A stretch of DNA of 64,000 nucleotides, from assembly GCF_004698125.1 (NCBI RefSeq), contig NZ_ML214297.1, positions 434,001 through 498,000 of the forward strand, in the 5' to 3' direction. This DNA is from Halosimplex halophilum. GTDB lineage: Archaea; Halobacteriota; Halobacteria; Halobacteriales; Haloarculaceae. Position numbers and translations under genes: made by a program. Shown piece after piece: positions 8,973-18,128 of the stretch (the stretch's first letter is position 1; each line of letters begins with the position of its first letter). Below the pieces are notes generated by a model. It saw only the letters and a program-made list of their open reading frames with translations, made no database searches and was not told the DNA's origin.

Positions 8973-9557
8973 CTATTCGGCCGAACCGGTCGTCGAGTCC
9001 GACGGGTCGTCGCCCGTGTCGGAGCCGTTCGTCGCCGTCCGCGTCGCGTCGCCCGGGTACGGCGTCACCGTCCCCTCGGGGATCGGCGTCTCGGGCGGGC
9101 CGGCCTCGAACGAGACGGAGAACCCGGTCAACTGGTCCTGGGCGACCGGGAAGTGGAACGTGTACTCCCGGGCGGCGCCGGGTTCGAGGGCGACGTGGCG
9201 TGACGGCGTGAACGTCCTGTCGCCGGCCTCGACGCGGAGGGTCATCACCGCCTCGTGGGCCGCCTCGCCGCGGTTCCGGACGGTCAGATCGGCCAGCAGG
9301 TCGCCGTCCCCGTCGGACCGGAAGGCCCGCGCCGGGACGACGAACCGCTGGCGGTCCGGCGTCGGGTCCCCCTCCCCGTCGTCTCCGGCCCCGCCGCCGT
9401 CGCCGCCCGACCCGTCGCCGAACCCGTCGTCCTCGGGCGTCGCGATCCCCTCGGGCGGTTCGGGGGCCGTCGCCGGCACCTCCCGGTTGGCCGTACAGCC
9501 CGCGCCCGCTCCCGCCGCGAGGGCGGCCAGCCCGCGCAGGAGCGTCCGTCGTTGCAT
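8973..9557 (-). CDS. Tat-exported lipoprotein (haloarchaeal, unknown function)
   Basis: This 194-residue secreted protein starts MQRRTLLRGLAALAAGAGAGC, a twin-arginine signal with a lipobox cysteine at residue 21. A Gly/Asp-rich linker (about 40-65) leads to a beta-sandwich-like domain (about 70-160) with the pattern ADLTVRNRGEAAHEAVMTLRV, resembling Ig-like or FxLYD-type domains of haloarchaeal lipoproteins. A Thr/Asp-rich tail follows. It is antisense to its neighbours, between DUF2270 and Bax1. Its partner and role are unknown. Confidence 0.8.
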   Translation of the reverse strand: MQRRTLLRGLAALAAGAGAGCTANREVPATAPEPPEGIATPEDDGFGDGSGGDGGGAGDDGEGDPTPDRQRFVVPARAFRSDGDGDLLADLTVRNRGEAAHEAVMTLRVEAGDRTFTPSRHVALEPGAAREYTFHFPVAQDQLTGFSVSFEAGPPETPIPEGTVTPYPGDATRTATNGSDTGDDPSDSTTGSAE

Positions 9558-9689
9558 ACCTCTCCCCCGGGTGCGGTCCGGTAAGAATCTTCCCGTCCGG
9601 GCGGTGGCGGCCGGGGCGGCCGCCGACCCGTCCCGCCGGTCCGTGGACCTCCCGCCGCGCTTATGCCGGTCGCCGGCCGAGTCGGGGGT

Positions 9690-11195
9690 GTGCTGACGAA
9701 GGACCTGCTGCGCGTCTCGCGGGCCGGCGGCGGCTTCCACCCGCAGTTCGCCGGCGACGACCGCCGGGACCTCGCGGCCCGCGTCCTCGGCGTCTACCAG
9801 GGCCACGTCGACCGCGCCCGCTCGGCGCTCGACGACGCGCTCGCCGACCTCGAACGCGAGGCCGACGACTTCAAGCTCGTCCGCGGGTTCGCCAAGCTCC
9901 TGGAGCGGGAGGCCCGCTTCGAGGTCCGCTCGCCCGTCGAACCCCGGCGCGCCCGCGAGGCCGCCTTCGCCGCCGGCGAGTCCGTGGGGGTCGTCACCGC
10001 CGACGAGCGCGAGCGGGCGCTCCGGCGGGCGGCCGACCGCCTCGACGCCGAGCCGGACGACGTGGCCGACTCGCTGTACGCCGACCTGGACGACCGGCAG
10101 GTCCTCGTCGAGATCGACCCGCGCTGGGACCCCGCGGAGCTGGTCGCCCAGTACAACCTCTCGCTGGCCCAGACGGCGCTGTTCGACGCGACGGAGGTCC
10201 GCGTGCGCTCGTCCGACCCGAAGGCGCTCGTCTCCGCCGTCAAGCGCCTGCGGCTGATGTACGAGGTCCGGAAGACCGACGCCGGCCGCGAGGTGGTCGT
10301 CACCGGCCCGGACGCCCTCTTCCGGGCGACCCGCCGCTACGGCACCCGCTTCGCCCGCCTGTTGCGCACCGTCGCGAAGGCCGACGAGTGGCACCTGGAG
10401 GCGACCGTCGACGACCGCGGCACCGAGCGGGAGATGACCCTGACCGACGCGGACGTGTCCGTGCCCGGCGTCGAGCCCGTGACCGAGGTGAGCTACGACA
10501 GCGGCGTCGAGGCCGACTTCGCGACCCGCTTCGAGTCGCTGGATCTGGACTGGGAGCTCGTCCGCGAGCCCGAACCGCTCGAAGCCGGCGCCAGCGTCGC
10601 CATCCCCGACTTCGCGTTCGACTACCGCCACGCCGACTTCCGCGTCTTCTTCGAGATCATGGGCTTCTGGACGCCCGAGTACGTCGAGAAGAAACTCTCG
10701 CAGCTGGAAGCCATCGACGACGCCGAACTGCTGGTGGCCGTCGACGAGAGCCTCGGCGCGGGCGAGGACATCGAGGCCCGCGCCCACCGCGCGATCCCCT
10801 ACTCCGGGACGGTCCGCGTCAAGGACGTGCGCGACGCGCTCCGGCGGTACGAGGACGACCTCGTCGCCGAGCACGCGGCCGCACTGCCCGACGAGCTTCG
10901 GCCCGAGGCGGACGTGGTGACTATCGAATCGCTGGCCGCCGACCACGGCGTCAGCGAGGACGCCGTCGAGGGCAAGGCCTTCCCCGACCACGAGCGCGTC
11001 GGGCGGACGCTCGTCAGGCCCGCGGTGCTGGACGACCTCGGCGAGCGGATCGAGGCCGGGATGGCCCTGAGCGACGCCGAGGCGGTCCTCGACGAGTACG
11101 GCGTCGACGACGCCAGCGCCGCGCTGTCGGCGCTGGGCTACCGCGTCGAGTGGGCGGGCCTGAGCGGCGGGACCGTCCGCGAGCGCGACGACTGA
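9690..11195 (+). CDS. bax1: Bax1-type nuclease (DUF790), XPB partner
   Basis: This 501-residue DUF790 protein starts VLTKDLLRVSRAGGGFHPQF, the typical N-terminus. In characterised archaea Bax1 binds XPB and is a structure-specific endonuclease. A nuclease motif of PD-(D/E)xK kind is visible near residues 305-335: IPDFAFDY followed by FFEIMGFWTPEYVEKK. GTG 9690 is chosen because a TATA-like CGCTTATG at 9658-9665 precedes it by 25-32 nt. The C-terminal 90 residues look helical. Finding it on the XPB strand supports a nucleotide-excision-repair-like role. Confidence 0.87.
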   Translation: MLTKDLLRVSRAGGGFHPQFAGDDRRDLAARVLGVYQGHVDRARSALDDALADLEREADDFKLVRGFAKLLEREARFEVRSPVEPRRAREAAFAAGESVGVVTADERERALRRAADRLDAEPDDVADSLYADLDDRQVLVEIDPRWDPAELVAQYNLSLAQTALFDATEVRVRSSDPKALVSAVKRLRLMYEVRKTDAGREVVVTGPDALFRATRRYGTRFARLLRTVAKADEWHLEATVDDRGTEREMTLTDADVSVPGVEPVTEVSYDSGVEADFATRFESLDLDWELVREPEPLEAGASVAIPDFAFDYRHADFRVFFEIMGFWTPEYVEKKLSQLEAIDDAELLVAVDESLGAGEDIEARAHRAIPYSGTVRVKDVRDALRRYEDDLVAEHAAALPDELRPEADVVTIESLAADHGVSEDAVEGKAFPDHERVGRTLVRPAVLDDLGERIEAGMALSDAEAVLDEYGVDDASAALSALGYRVEWAGLSGGTVRERDD

Positions 11196-11312
11196 ACGGC
11201 GGCCCACCGTGTTCCGGGGACAGCGACCGCGATCGCGGCGAGGAGTTTTCAGCGCTCATCCGCGAAGGATCGGCCGAATCAGCCGACCAGAGCGCGCGAA
11301 CCCGGTCCGAGG

Positions 11313-12248
11313 TCACGCGCGGCGGGCGAGCAACCGACCGCCGACGGCGAGCGGGACGGCGATCCACAGCGCGAGCCCGACCGCGAGCGCGGGGGTCGAG
11401 ACGGCGGTGGTCGCGAGCGCGGCGCCGACGCCGCCGCCGCTGGTCGGGACCAGCGAGAGGACGACCAGCCTGAGCGCGTCGGCGGGGTTGCCGACGACCA
11501 GCGCGGAGAGGAGCCAGCCGGGCGGGTCCAGCGCGACCACGACGCCCAGCGCCGCGAGGTCGTAGACCAGCACGAACAGCACCCACGCGAGCAGGGCGCC
11601 GCCGAGCGCGCGGGCCTTCTCGGCCGTCGCCGCGGAGAGACAGACGCCGAGCGACAGGAACGCGGCCCCGACCACGACCGCGGTCAGCAGGTAGTGGAGG
11701 TACGCCGGCAGGACCGCCGGGCCGAACCTGGTGAGGACGACCACCGCCCCGGCACCGAGTCCCAGCGCCATGCCGACCGCGAGCGTCGCGGCGCGGCCGA
11801 GGTACTTGCCGACCAGCAGCTCGGTGCGGCCGAGCGGGACGGACAGCAGCAGTTCGAGCGTGCCGCGCTCGTCGGCGCCGACGACGGTCCCGTAGCCGAG
11901 CGCGAGCGCCGCCAGCGGGACGAGATACACCGACAGCTCCGCGAGGGTCACGAGCAGCGCGCCGGCGCCGGTCGGGCCGGTCGCCGTCCCCGCCAGCCCG
12001 ACGACCGCGAGCGAGAAGGCGCCGAACAGCGCCGCCAGCCCGTAGGTCCACCGGGCGCGCGAGAGCACCCGGTACTCCCGGCGGGCGACGCCGAGTACCT
12101 GCCGCGCGGTGCCGTCGGAGCGCGTCTCGTCGGCCGTCATCGCCGCGTGTGCAGTCGTACCGCCGTCCGGACGGGCTCCGTCGGGGCTGTCGTCCGCTCG
12201 CGGGTGCCCGTCGGACGCCGCCGCGGTGTCGTCGTCTTCGGCGCTCAT
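11313..12248 (-). CDS. nosY: Nos ABC transporter permease NosY
   Basis: This 311-residue protein has about six membrane segments. It begins with a hydrophilic Asp-rich N-terminus of about 50 residues, followed by ARREYRVLSRARWTYGLAALFG, typical of ABC-2/NosY permeases. It would form the NosFY complex with the ATPase encoded just upstream; its start overlaps the nosF stop by 4 nt. NosDFY is needed for assembly of the CuZ copper-sulfur centre of N2O reductase in bacteria. It is the last gene of the cluster. The 117 bases after it hold no gene. Confidence 0.87.
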   Translation of the reverse strand: MSAEDDDTAAASDGHPRADDSPDGARPDGGTTAHAAMTADETRSDGTARQVLGVARREYRVLSRARWTYGLAALFGAFSLAVVGLAGTATGPTGAGALLVTLAELSVYLVPLAALALGYGTVVGADERGTLELLLSVPLGRTELLVGKYLGRAATLAVGMALGLGAGAVVVLTRFGPAVLPAYLHYLLTAVVVGAAFLSLGVCLSAATAEKARALGGALLAWVLFVLVYDLAALGVVVALDPPGWLLSALVVGNPADALRLVVLSLVPTSGGGVGAALATTAVSTPALAVGLALWIAVPLAVGGRLLARRA

Positions 12249-13177
12249 CGGTCCGCACCTCCGGGCGCGATGGCGTCGCGGACCGCCGTCTCCAGGTCCG
12301 GCTCCTCGACACCGACGGACTCGGGGTCGGTCTCGACGACCGCCGCGAGCGCGTCGGTCGCCGCGTCGGGGGCGACCGCGAGTTCGAGGGTTCGCTCGCC
12401 CGCGGAGACGTCCGGGTCGAGGTCGCCCCCCGCGTCGCCGAGCGCCGCCCGGACCGACTCCGTGGCCGCCGCGACGGCGTCGCTGTCTGCGTATTCGGCG
12501 GTGACCGTCACCTCGTCGCCGGCCGCGCGGGTCACTTCCTCGACGGTGCCGACCGACCGGAGCGCCCCGTCGTCGAGGACGGCGACGCGGTCGCAGAGCG
12601 CCTCGACCTCGCTGAGGACGTGCGTGCTGAGGACGACCGTCACGTCCCGCTCCGCCCGGACGCGCTCGACGACGCGGTTGAACGCGTCGACGCCGGCGGG
12701 GTCCAGCCCGGCGGTCGGCTCGTCGAGCAGGAGCACGTCGGGGTCGCCCAGCAGCGCCACCGCGAGGCCGAGCCGGCGGTTCATCCCGTTGGAGTACCCG
12801 CCCACGGGCCTGTCGCCCGCGTCGGGGAGGCCGACGACCGACAGCAAGGTGTCGACCCGCGGCGCCTCGACGCCGCGCATGTCCGCGTAGTAGCCCAGCA
12901 CCTCCGCGCCGGTCAGCGCGGGCTGGAAGCCGGCGTCCTCCGGCAGGTAGCCGACCCGCTCGCGGACGCGCGTGCCGTCGGTCGGGTCGACGCCCGCGAC
13001 GCGGACCGTCCCAGCGTCGGGGGTCTCGTGGCCGACGAGCAGGCGGAACAGCGTGGTCTTGCCCGCGCCGTTCGTGCCGACGAGGCCGAGCGATGCGCCC
13101 GACGGCACCGACAGCGAGACGCCGTCCAGCGCGTCGACGCCGTCGTACCGTTTCGTGACGTCAGTGATCTCGATCAT
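12245..13177 (-). CDS. nosF: Nos ABC transporter ATP-binding protein NosF
   Basis: This 310-residue ABC ATPase has Walker A (GTNGAGKTT near residue 38), the signature region YSNGMNRRLGLAVALL and Walker B with D-loop (DVLLLDEPTAGLDP). A 90-residue C-terminal accessory domain follows. Its start overlaps the 3' end of nosD by 17 nt and its stop overlaps nosY by 4 nt, so translation is coupled. It powers the NosDFY system, which delivers sulfur or copper components to NosZ. Confidence 0.92.
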   Translation of the reverse strand: MIEITDVTKRYDGVDALDGVSLSVPSGASLGLVGTNGAGKTTLFRLLVGHETPDAGTVRVAGVDPTDGTRVRERVGYLPEDAGFQPALTGAEVLGYYADMRGVEAPRVDTLLSVVGLPDAGDRPVGGYSNGMNRRLGLAVALLGDPDVLLLDEPTAGLDPAGVDAFNRVVERVRAERDVTVVLSTHVLSEVEALCDRVAVLDDGALRSVGTVEEVTRAAGDEVTVTAEYADSDAVAAATESVRAALGDAGGDLDPDVSAGERTLELAVAPDAATDALAAVVETDPESVGVEEPDLETAVRDAIAPGGADR

Positions 13178-14555
13178 AGTAGTCCCTCCAGTCGTGGGGC
13201 GGTTCGGCCAGCGGCCGGTGGTCGACGACGCCGGGCGCCTCGACCACCGGCAGCGTCCGCTCGGCGAGGCGGAGGACCTCGAAGGCCGGGCTGCCGGTGA
13301 AGGCGCTCGCCTTCGGGTGCTCGCCGGTGAGGTGCTGGACCATCCCGGCCGGGCGGTACCGCGTCTCGCTGACGCCGTCGCCGTCCACGTCGCGGGCGCC
13401 GGCGCCGGCCCAGTAGTTGCCGACCGACTCGTTCCAGACGACCCGGGAGTTCACGTCGGCGCGGACCTGCACGCGGTTGCGGGCGAAGGTGTTGTGGTGG
13501 ACCGACTCGCGGACGCTCCCCGCCGAGAGGTGGACGCCCGCGCCGTTGCCCGCGACGAGGTTCCGGGCGATCTCGTTGTCCAGCGAGTTGTAAACGAACA
13601 GGCCGTTCTCGTTGCCGACGACGTGGTTCCCCCGGACGGTCGTCTTGTCGATGCTCTTGAGCAGGATGCCGTGGCCGCTCTGGCCGCTGTTGTTCACCGC
13701 GACGTTGTCGACGATGCGCAGGTCCTCGGAGACCATCAGCGCGTAGCCGGCGTCGTTGTCGACGGCCGTGTTGTTCACCAGCGTATTGTCGTTCGAGTAC
13801 ATGTAGTGGACGCCGTAGCGGAGGTCCCACAGCGTGTTGTTGCGGGCCTCGACGCCGCTCGCCCACGAGTAGTAGATGCCGTCGCGGGCGTCGGTGATCC
13901 GGTTGTCCGCCACGTATGCGTCGGTTGTCTCGTACAGCTGGATGCCGTTGCCGCGGTCGCTCCGCGATTCGATCCCGTCGCGGCCGACGACGGTGTTGTC
14001 GACCAGCCGCGCGTCGGCGGCGCTGTCGACCCAGATCCCGAAGGTCGTGTCCGTGATCCGGCTGTCGCGCACGGTGACGCCCGCGCCGTCGACCCACACG
14101 GCGGCGTCGTTGTCCTCGGCCGCGTAGCCGGCGTTGCGGACCCACACGCCGTCGAGGGTGACTCCCGAGGCGTTCAGCGCGAGCACGTCGCCCTCGCCGG
14201 GGCCGTCGACGACCGGCATCCGCCCGTCGGCGTCGTCGGCCCGGACCGTCACGTTCGGCGTCTCGACGACGACCGTCGCCTCGGGGTCGAACCGGCCCCG
14301 GAGTTCGACGGTGTCGCCCGGTTCGGCCGCGTCGACGGCCGGCCCGAGCGCGTCGAACTCGTCGCCGTCGACGGCCGCGACGCCGGGCTCGTCGGTCGCC
14401 TCGAACTCGTAGGCGTCGGGGACGCCGGCGTCGAACGCGACGTCGTCACCCGTGGGCGCCGTGTCGGTGGGGACGGCGACGACCGTCCCGGCGGCCGCGA
14501 CCAGCAGGGCGGCCGCGACGGCGGCCAGCGCCGCGTCGGCGGACGGTCGTCCCAC
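13161..14555 (-). CDS. nosD: Nitrous oxide reductase maturation protein NosD
   Basis: This 464-residue exported protein has an N-terminal hydrophobic signal segment (about 7-28) and then a right-handed beta-helix of PbH1/CASH repeats (about 150-400). The ladder of N-rich turns is visible: RDSRITDTTFGIWVD, DNTVVGRDGIESRSD and NNTLWDLRYGVHYMYSNDN. NosD works outside the membrane with NosFY in CuZ maturation. Its start lies 3 nt after the preceding membrane protein gene, so it belongs to the same operon. The sequence family is clear. Confidence 0.92.
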   Translation of the reverse strand: MGRPSADAALAAVAAALLVAAAGTVVAVPTDTAPTGDDVAFDAGVPDAYEFEATDEPGVAAVDGDEFDALGPAVDAAEPGDTVELRGRFDPEATVVVETPNVTVRADDADGRMPVVDGPGEGDVLALNASGVTLDGVWVRNAGYAAEDNDAAVWVDGAGVTVRDSRITDTTFGIWVDSAADARLVDNTVVGRDGIESRSDRGNGIQLYETTDAYVADNRITDARDGIYYSWASGVEARNNTLWDLRYGVHYMYSNDNTLVNNTAVDNDAGYALMVSEDLRIVDNVAVNNSGQSGHGILLKSIDKTTVRGNHVVGNENGLFVYNSLDNEIARNLVAGNGAGVHLSAGSVRESVHHNTFARNRVQVRADVNSRVVWNESVGNYWAGAGARDVDGDGVSETRYRPAGMVQHLTGEHPKASAFTGSPAFEVLRLAERTLPVVEAPGVVDHRPLAEPPHDWRDYYDRDH

Positions 14556-14558
14556 GGC

Positions 14559-15386
14559 TCAGTCACCTCCGCTGGCGCCCGGGCCCGACGGACCGTCGTG
14601 CTCGCGCCGGCCGTCGCCCTCCCGGCCGTCGCCCTCACGGTCGTCCCACTCGTCGTCGCCGACGGTGTGCTCGTCGAGCCACCCGCGGGCGCCCTCGATC
14701 CGGCCGGCGACCCGGTCGGGCAGGTCGCCGAACGTGGCCGGCGTGTCGCGGTAGTAGAAGGCGACGACGAGCAGGCCGATGGCGAGGGCGGTGAGGTAGG
14801 CGCCGGCGCCGAACCGCGAGCGACTGGTGATGTTCGCCACCTCGTAGGTCCCCCACAGCGGCGGCGTGAACCCGTCGACGCCCATGACCGGCGCGTCCGG
14901 GTCGAGGGTGTGACCGGCCTGGTAGAGCCGGTACTGGATGTCGGCCAGCATCACCGTCAGCACCGTGACCGTGCCGGCGAGCTGGTAGGTCAGCCCCTTC
15001 TTCAGCCGGTCGGTGTCGGGGGCGAACGCGACGAACAGGCCGGCGGCCGCGACGGCGGCGAACGCCAGGGGGCCGAGCGACCACTCGGGCACGTCGACCG
15101 CGTAGGGGTGGGGTTCGTAGTTCGGCGGCCAGATCACCGGGTCCGGGTAGTAGAACCCGATGTACTTGTTGAGCGCCGCCATCTCCTCGTAGTCCCCGCC
15201 GATGAACGGGTAGGCGTGCAGGTGCAGGTGCAGCGTCGTGTCGGGGTACTGCACCGCGTTGACCGCGATGTGCCACATCGGCAGGATCGGTGCGACCACG
15301 AGCATGACCGCCGCGACGACGGGCAGGCCGCGGCGCAGTTGCGTGAACTCGCCGAGGTCGGGTGGTTCGTAGTTCATGGGTGTCAC
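14559..15386 (-). CDS. His-rich integral membrane protein of the nos cluster
   Basis: This 275-residue protein has about five membrane segments (about 20-42, 105-125, 135-158 and 205-225 are clear). A large loop after the first segment contains WHIAVNAVQYPDTTLHLHLHAYPF, a dense histidine cluster that could bind metal or heme. The C-terminal tail is Asp/Gly-rich. It lies between nosZ and nosD with a 3-nt gap to nosD. No NosR-like flavoprotein is seen, so it may help electron transfer or maturation, but this is inference. A second ATG three codons in (MNYEPPD) is an alternative start. Confidence 0.75.
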   Translation of the reverse strand: MTPMNYEPPDLGEFTQLRRGLPVVAAVMLVVAPILPMWHIAVNAVQYPDTTLHLHLHAYPFIGGDYEEMAALNKYIGFYYPDPVIWPPNYEPHPYAVDVPEWSLGPLAFAAVAAAGLFVAFAPDTDRLKKGLTYQLAGTVTVLTVMLADIQYRLYQAGHTLDPDAPVMGVDGFTPPLWGTYEVANITSRSRFGAGAYLTALAIGLLVVAFYYRDTPATFGDLPDRVAGRIEGARGWLDEHTVGDDEWDDREGDGREGDGRREHDGPSGPGASGGD

Positions 15387-15536
15387 CGCGTTATCGTGGG
15401 TCGTTTTGTGGGTCCGTGGGTCGGAGTTCGTCGCGAGTCTGACTCCGTCGCGGGTCGGTTCGCGAGCGATGCGTGGTCGGAAGAAGCCGCCGGGCGGTGA
15501 AACCCGCGCGGCTCGGGCGGTCGCGCGGCGGCGGTG

Positions 15537-17561
15537 CTACTCGCTCGGTTCGACGATCATCCGCGAGCGCATCTCCAGGTGCAGCGCGCTGCAGAAGTAC
15601 GTACAGTAGATCCAGTAGACGCCCGGATCGTCGGCGGTGAACGTGACCTCGCGGGTGTCCTGGGGCGCGACGGCGAGGTTCACGTCGTGTTCGGGGATCG
15701 CGACGCCGTGGATGATGTCGCGGACGCCCTCGACGTTCGTGATCGTCAGGCGCACCTCGTCGCCCTCCTGGACGGTGAAGTCGTACATCCCGTACTCCGA
15801 GCGCTTCGAGGAGGCCTTGACGTGGACCGTCGAGTCGTCGATGCGCTCGACGCCCGAGTCTTCCTGGGTGATGTAGGGCTTCTCGCCCTCGTAGTCGCTC
15901 TTGTCCCACGTGGTCGCCGGGTCGATCTTGTCCCGGTGGGCGAACACGCAGTCGTGCGGTTCGGGGTAGGCCGGGTGGTCGGCGACGATCTCCATCTCCT
16001 TCTCGCCGTCGCCGATGTGGATGAGCTGGTCGTTGTCCGGGTGGATCGGCCCGACCGGCAGGAACCGGTCCTTCGAGAGCTTGTTCAGCGAGACGAGCCA
16101 CTCCCCGTCGGGGTCGGTCGTCATCGCCTCCAGCGCCTGGATGTGCCCGGGGTTGTAGTGGACGTCCTGCTTCTCCAGGATCGGCTCGGTCGAGCCGTTC
16201 TCGGCCTCGACCGCCGCCTCGATGTCCCACTTGGCGACCTGCGAGTCGATGAACAGGCTCGTGTAGGCGTGGCCGTTGCCGTCGAAGGTCGTGTGCAGCG
16301 GCCCCAGCCCGACCTTCGGGCGCCCCGCCACCGCGTCCGTGGGGTCGTCGACCTCGTCGATCCGGTCGAGGTCGAGCATCGTCACCGTCGGCGAGAGCTT
16401 GCCCGCGATGAAGGCGTACTTGCCGTCGGGGCCGACCTCGACGCAGTGGGGCGACTTGGGCACCGACACGTAGCGGACGATCGGCTCGTCGCCGGAGTTG
16501 AGGTCGCTCTCGCGCGTGCCGTCGACGACGGGGACGCCGTTGACCTCCTCGTAGTCCCCGTTGTCGACGGCCTCCTCGATGGCGGGGATGTCGAAGACCT
16601 TCGCGTAGTCGCGGTCGTCGCGGGTCATCCCCTGGATCTCGGTCGCCTCCTCGCTATTGTAACAGGAGGAGATGGCCCACCGGCCCTCCTTGCCGGTGTC
16701 GACGATGTCGAGGTTCCCGTCGACCTTGACCTGCCAGGCCGTCTCCATCGACTCGGGGTCGACGGCGGCGAACAGCGAGACGTACTCGTCGGGGTTGTTC
16801 ACGTCGCGGCCGTCGTTGGGCAGGGGCGCCCGGAACTCGCCGTTCCCGAGGACGTACTCGGTGTCCGGCGAGAGGACCGAACAGCCGTGGATCGCCTGCA
16901 TGTTCGGCACGTCCACGATGGCGTCCGTCTCGAAGTACTTCAGGTTCACCCGGGCGATGCGGCCGTTGGCCTTGTCGTTGACGTAGAGGTACTCCCCGTC
17001 GTAGTCGCCGTCCGTCTCGGAGAGGTTCGGGTGGTGGTTGTCGCCCCACGTGTAGCCGCCGCCCTCCTCTTCGAGCATCTCCGACGTCTGGTCGTCGTAG
17101 CCGTAGCCCCGGGCGGGTTCGGTGTTGAACACGGGGATCCGCTGGAGTTCGCGCATCGACGGGATGCCGATGACGCGGATCTCCCCGGAGTGGCCGCCCG
17201 ACCAGAAGCCGTAGTACTCGTCTTTCTCGCCCGGCGGGACGAAGTGGCCGTGGCTGGCGGACGCGCCCTGCGAGCCGCCGCCGTCGCCGCCGTCGCCGCC
17301 GTCGGCGGGCGTCTTGCCCTGGGGCAGCGCCGTCTGACAGCCCGCGAACGCGCCGGCCGCGCTCGCCACGCCCGCGGCGGCGCCGGCCTTCATGAAGTCC
17401 CGGCGGTCCAGCTCCAGGCCCGCCAGTTCCATCGAGAAGCCGTCGTCGCCGTCGTCGAGTTCCGCCGGGTCCTCCACGTCCTGGAGGAGGTCGTTGATGC
17501 GCTGTTCGTGTTCCGCGACGAGTTCCTCCGCGTCACCGGTGTCGCCGTTGTCGTTGCTCAT
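15537..17561 (-). CDS. nosZ: Nitrous-oxide reductase NosZ
   Basis: This enzyme reduces N2O to N2 as the last step of denitrification. It has 674 residues. A twin-arginine motif RRDFMKAG at 53-60 follows an unusually long acidic n-region, then a hydrophobic stretch and a cysteine. The seven-bladed propeller carries the CuZ histidines, seen as DNHHPN, IHGCSV, SPHCVEV, LHTTF, NPGHIQ and EPHDC. The C-terminal cupredoxin CuA site is intact: IIHGVAIPEH and CTYFCSALHLEM. It starts 2 nt after the halocyanin stop, so the two are one operon. A 150-nt gap without any gene follows its stop. Confidence 0.96.
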   Translation of the reverse strand: MSNDNGDTGDAEELVAEHEQRINDLLQDVEDPAELDDGDDGFSMELAGLELDRRDFMKAGAAAGVASAAGAFAGCQTALPQGKTPADGGDGGDGGGSQGASASHGHFVPPGEKDEYYGFWSGGHSGEIRVIGIPSMRELQRIPVFNTEPARGYGYDDQTSEMLEEEGGGYTWGDNHHPNLSETDGDYDGEYLYVNDKANGRIARVNLKYFETDAIVDVPNMQAIHGCSVLSPDTEYVLGNGEFRAPLPNDGRDVNNPDEYVSLFAAVDPESMETAWQVKVDGNLDIVDTGKEGRWAISSCYNSEEATEIQGMTRDDRDYAKVFDIPAIEEAVDNGDYEEVNGVPVVDGTRESDLNSGDEPIVRYVSVPKSPHCVEVGPDGKYAFIAGKLSPTVTMLDLDRIDEVDDPTDAVAGRPKVGLGPLHTTFDGNGHAYTSLFIDSQVAKWDIEAAVEAENGSTEPILEKQDVHYNPGHIQALEAMTTDPDGEWLVSLNKLSKDRFLPVGPIHPDNDQLIHIGDGEKEMEIVADHPAYPEPHDCVFAHRDKIDPATTWDKSDYEGEKPYITQEDSGVERIDDSTVHVKASSKRSEYGMYDFTVQEGDEVRLTITNVEGVRDIIHGVAIPEHDVNLAVAPQDTREVTFTADDPGVYWIYCTYFCSALHLEMRSRMIVEPSE

Positions 17562-17563
17562 AG

Positions 17564-18100
17564 TTAGACCACCTTGACGTAGCCGACCATCCCGTTCAGC
17601 TCGTGGGGGATGCAGTAGTACTCGTACGTGCCCGCCGTCTCGAACGTGTGTTCGTACGACTCGCCGCCGGGGATGTTGCCCGCCTGCTCCGAACTGTAGG
17701 CGTCGGAGGCGGCGCTCTGTGACTCGAAGCCCCCGGAGGCGAAGTACGTCGCGCCGTCGGGGATCCCGTCGTCGTAGGCCGTGACGGTGTGGCCGATGTT
17801 GCCGGTGTTCTCGAAGGTCACCGTCGTCCCGCTGGAGACCTGGATCCGCTTGGGTGCGTAGACGAGTTCGTCGGTCATCTCGACCGTGCTCGTCTGGGTC
17901 CACTCGCCGCCGGACCCGCCGTCGCCGCCGTCTCCGGACGACGTGGGCGTCGGCGTCGCGTCGCTGGACCCGTCGCCACCGTCACCACCCGCGTCCGACG
18001 ATTCGCCCGGCGCGGCCGAACAGCCGGCGACCGCCCCGCCGGCGATCGCCGCGCCCGTCAGCCGCAGTATCCGTCGCCTCGATGGATCGGAACTGGTCAT
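17564..18100 (-). CDS. Halocyanin-type blue copper lipoprotein
   Basis: This 178-residue protein has a Tat signal (RRRILRLTG from residue 8) ending in a lipobox AVAGC with cysteine 27, then a Ser/Gly/Asp linker and a plastocyanin-like domain (about 80-178). The type 1 copper ligands are visible: H in IGHTVTAYDD, C and H in YYCIPHELNG, and M just after. Encoded immediately before nosZ, it is the likely electron donor to CuA. ATG 18100 fits the Tat motif and a TATA box about 30 nt upstream; the ATG at 18127 is rejected. Confidence 0.9.
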   Translation of the reverse strand: MTSSDPSRRRILRLTGAAIAGGAVAGCSAAPGESSDAGGDGGDGSSDATPTPTSSGDGGDGGSGGEWTQTSTVEMTDELVYAPKRIQVSSGTTVTFENTGNIGHTVTAYDDGIPDGATYFASGGFESQSAASDAYSSEQAGNIPGGESYEHTFETAGTYEYYCIPHELNGMVGYVKVV

Positions 18101-18128
18101 CGACACCTGCAACTGGACGCCTCTCACT

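Noticed and set aside
12149-15500. Very long plus-strand frames opposite the nos genes, also seen opposite dnaK, cdc48, sdhA and others
   Set aside because: GC-rich third codon positions create long antisense frames with few stops. Their products are valine/leucine/arginine-rich and lack motifs, whereas the minus-strand genes have clear families.
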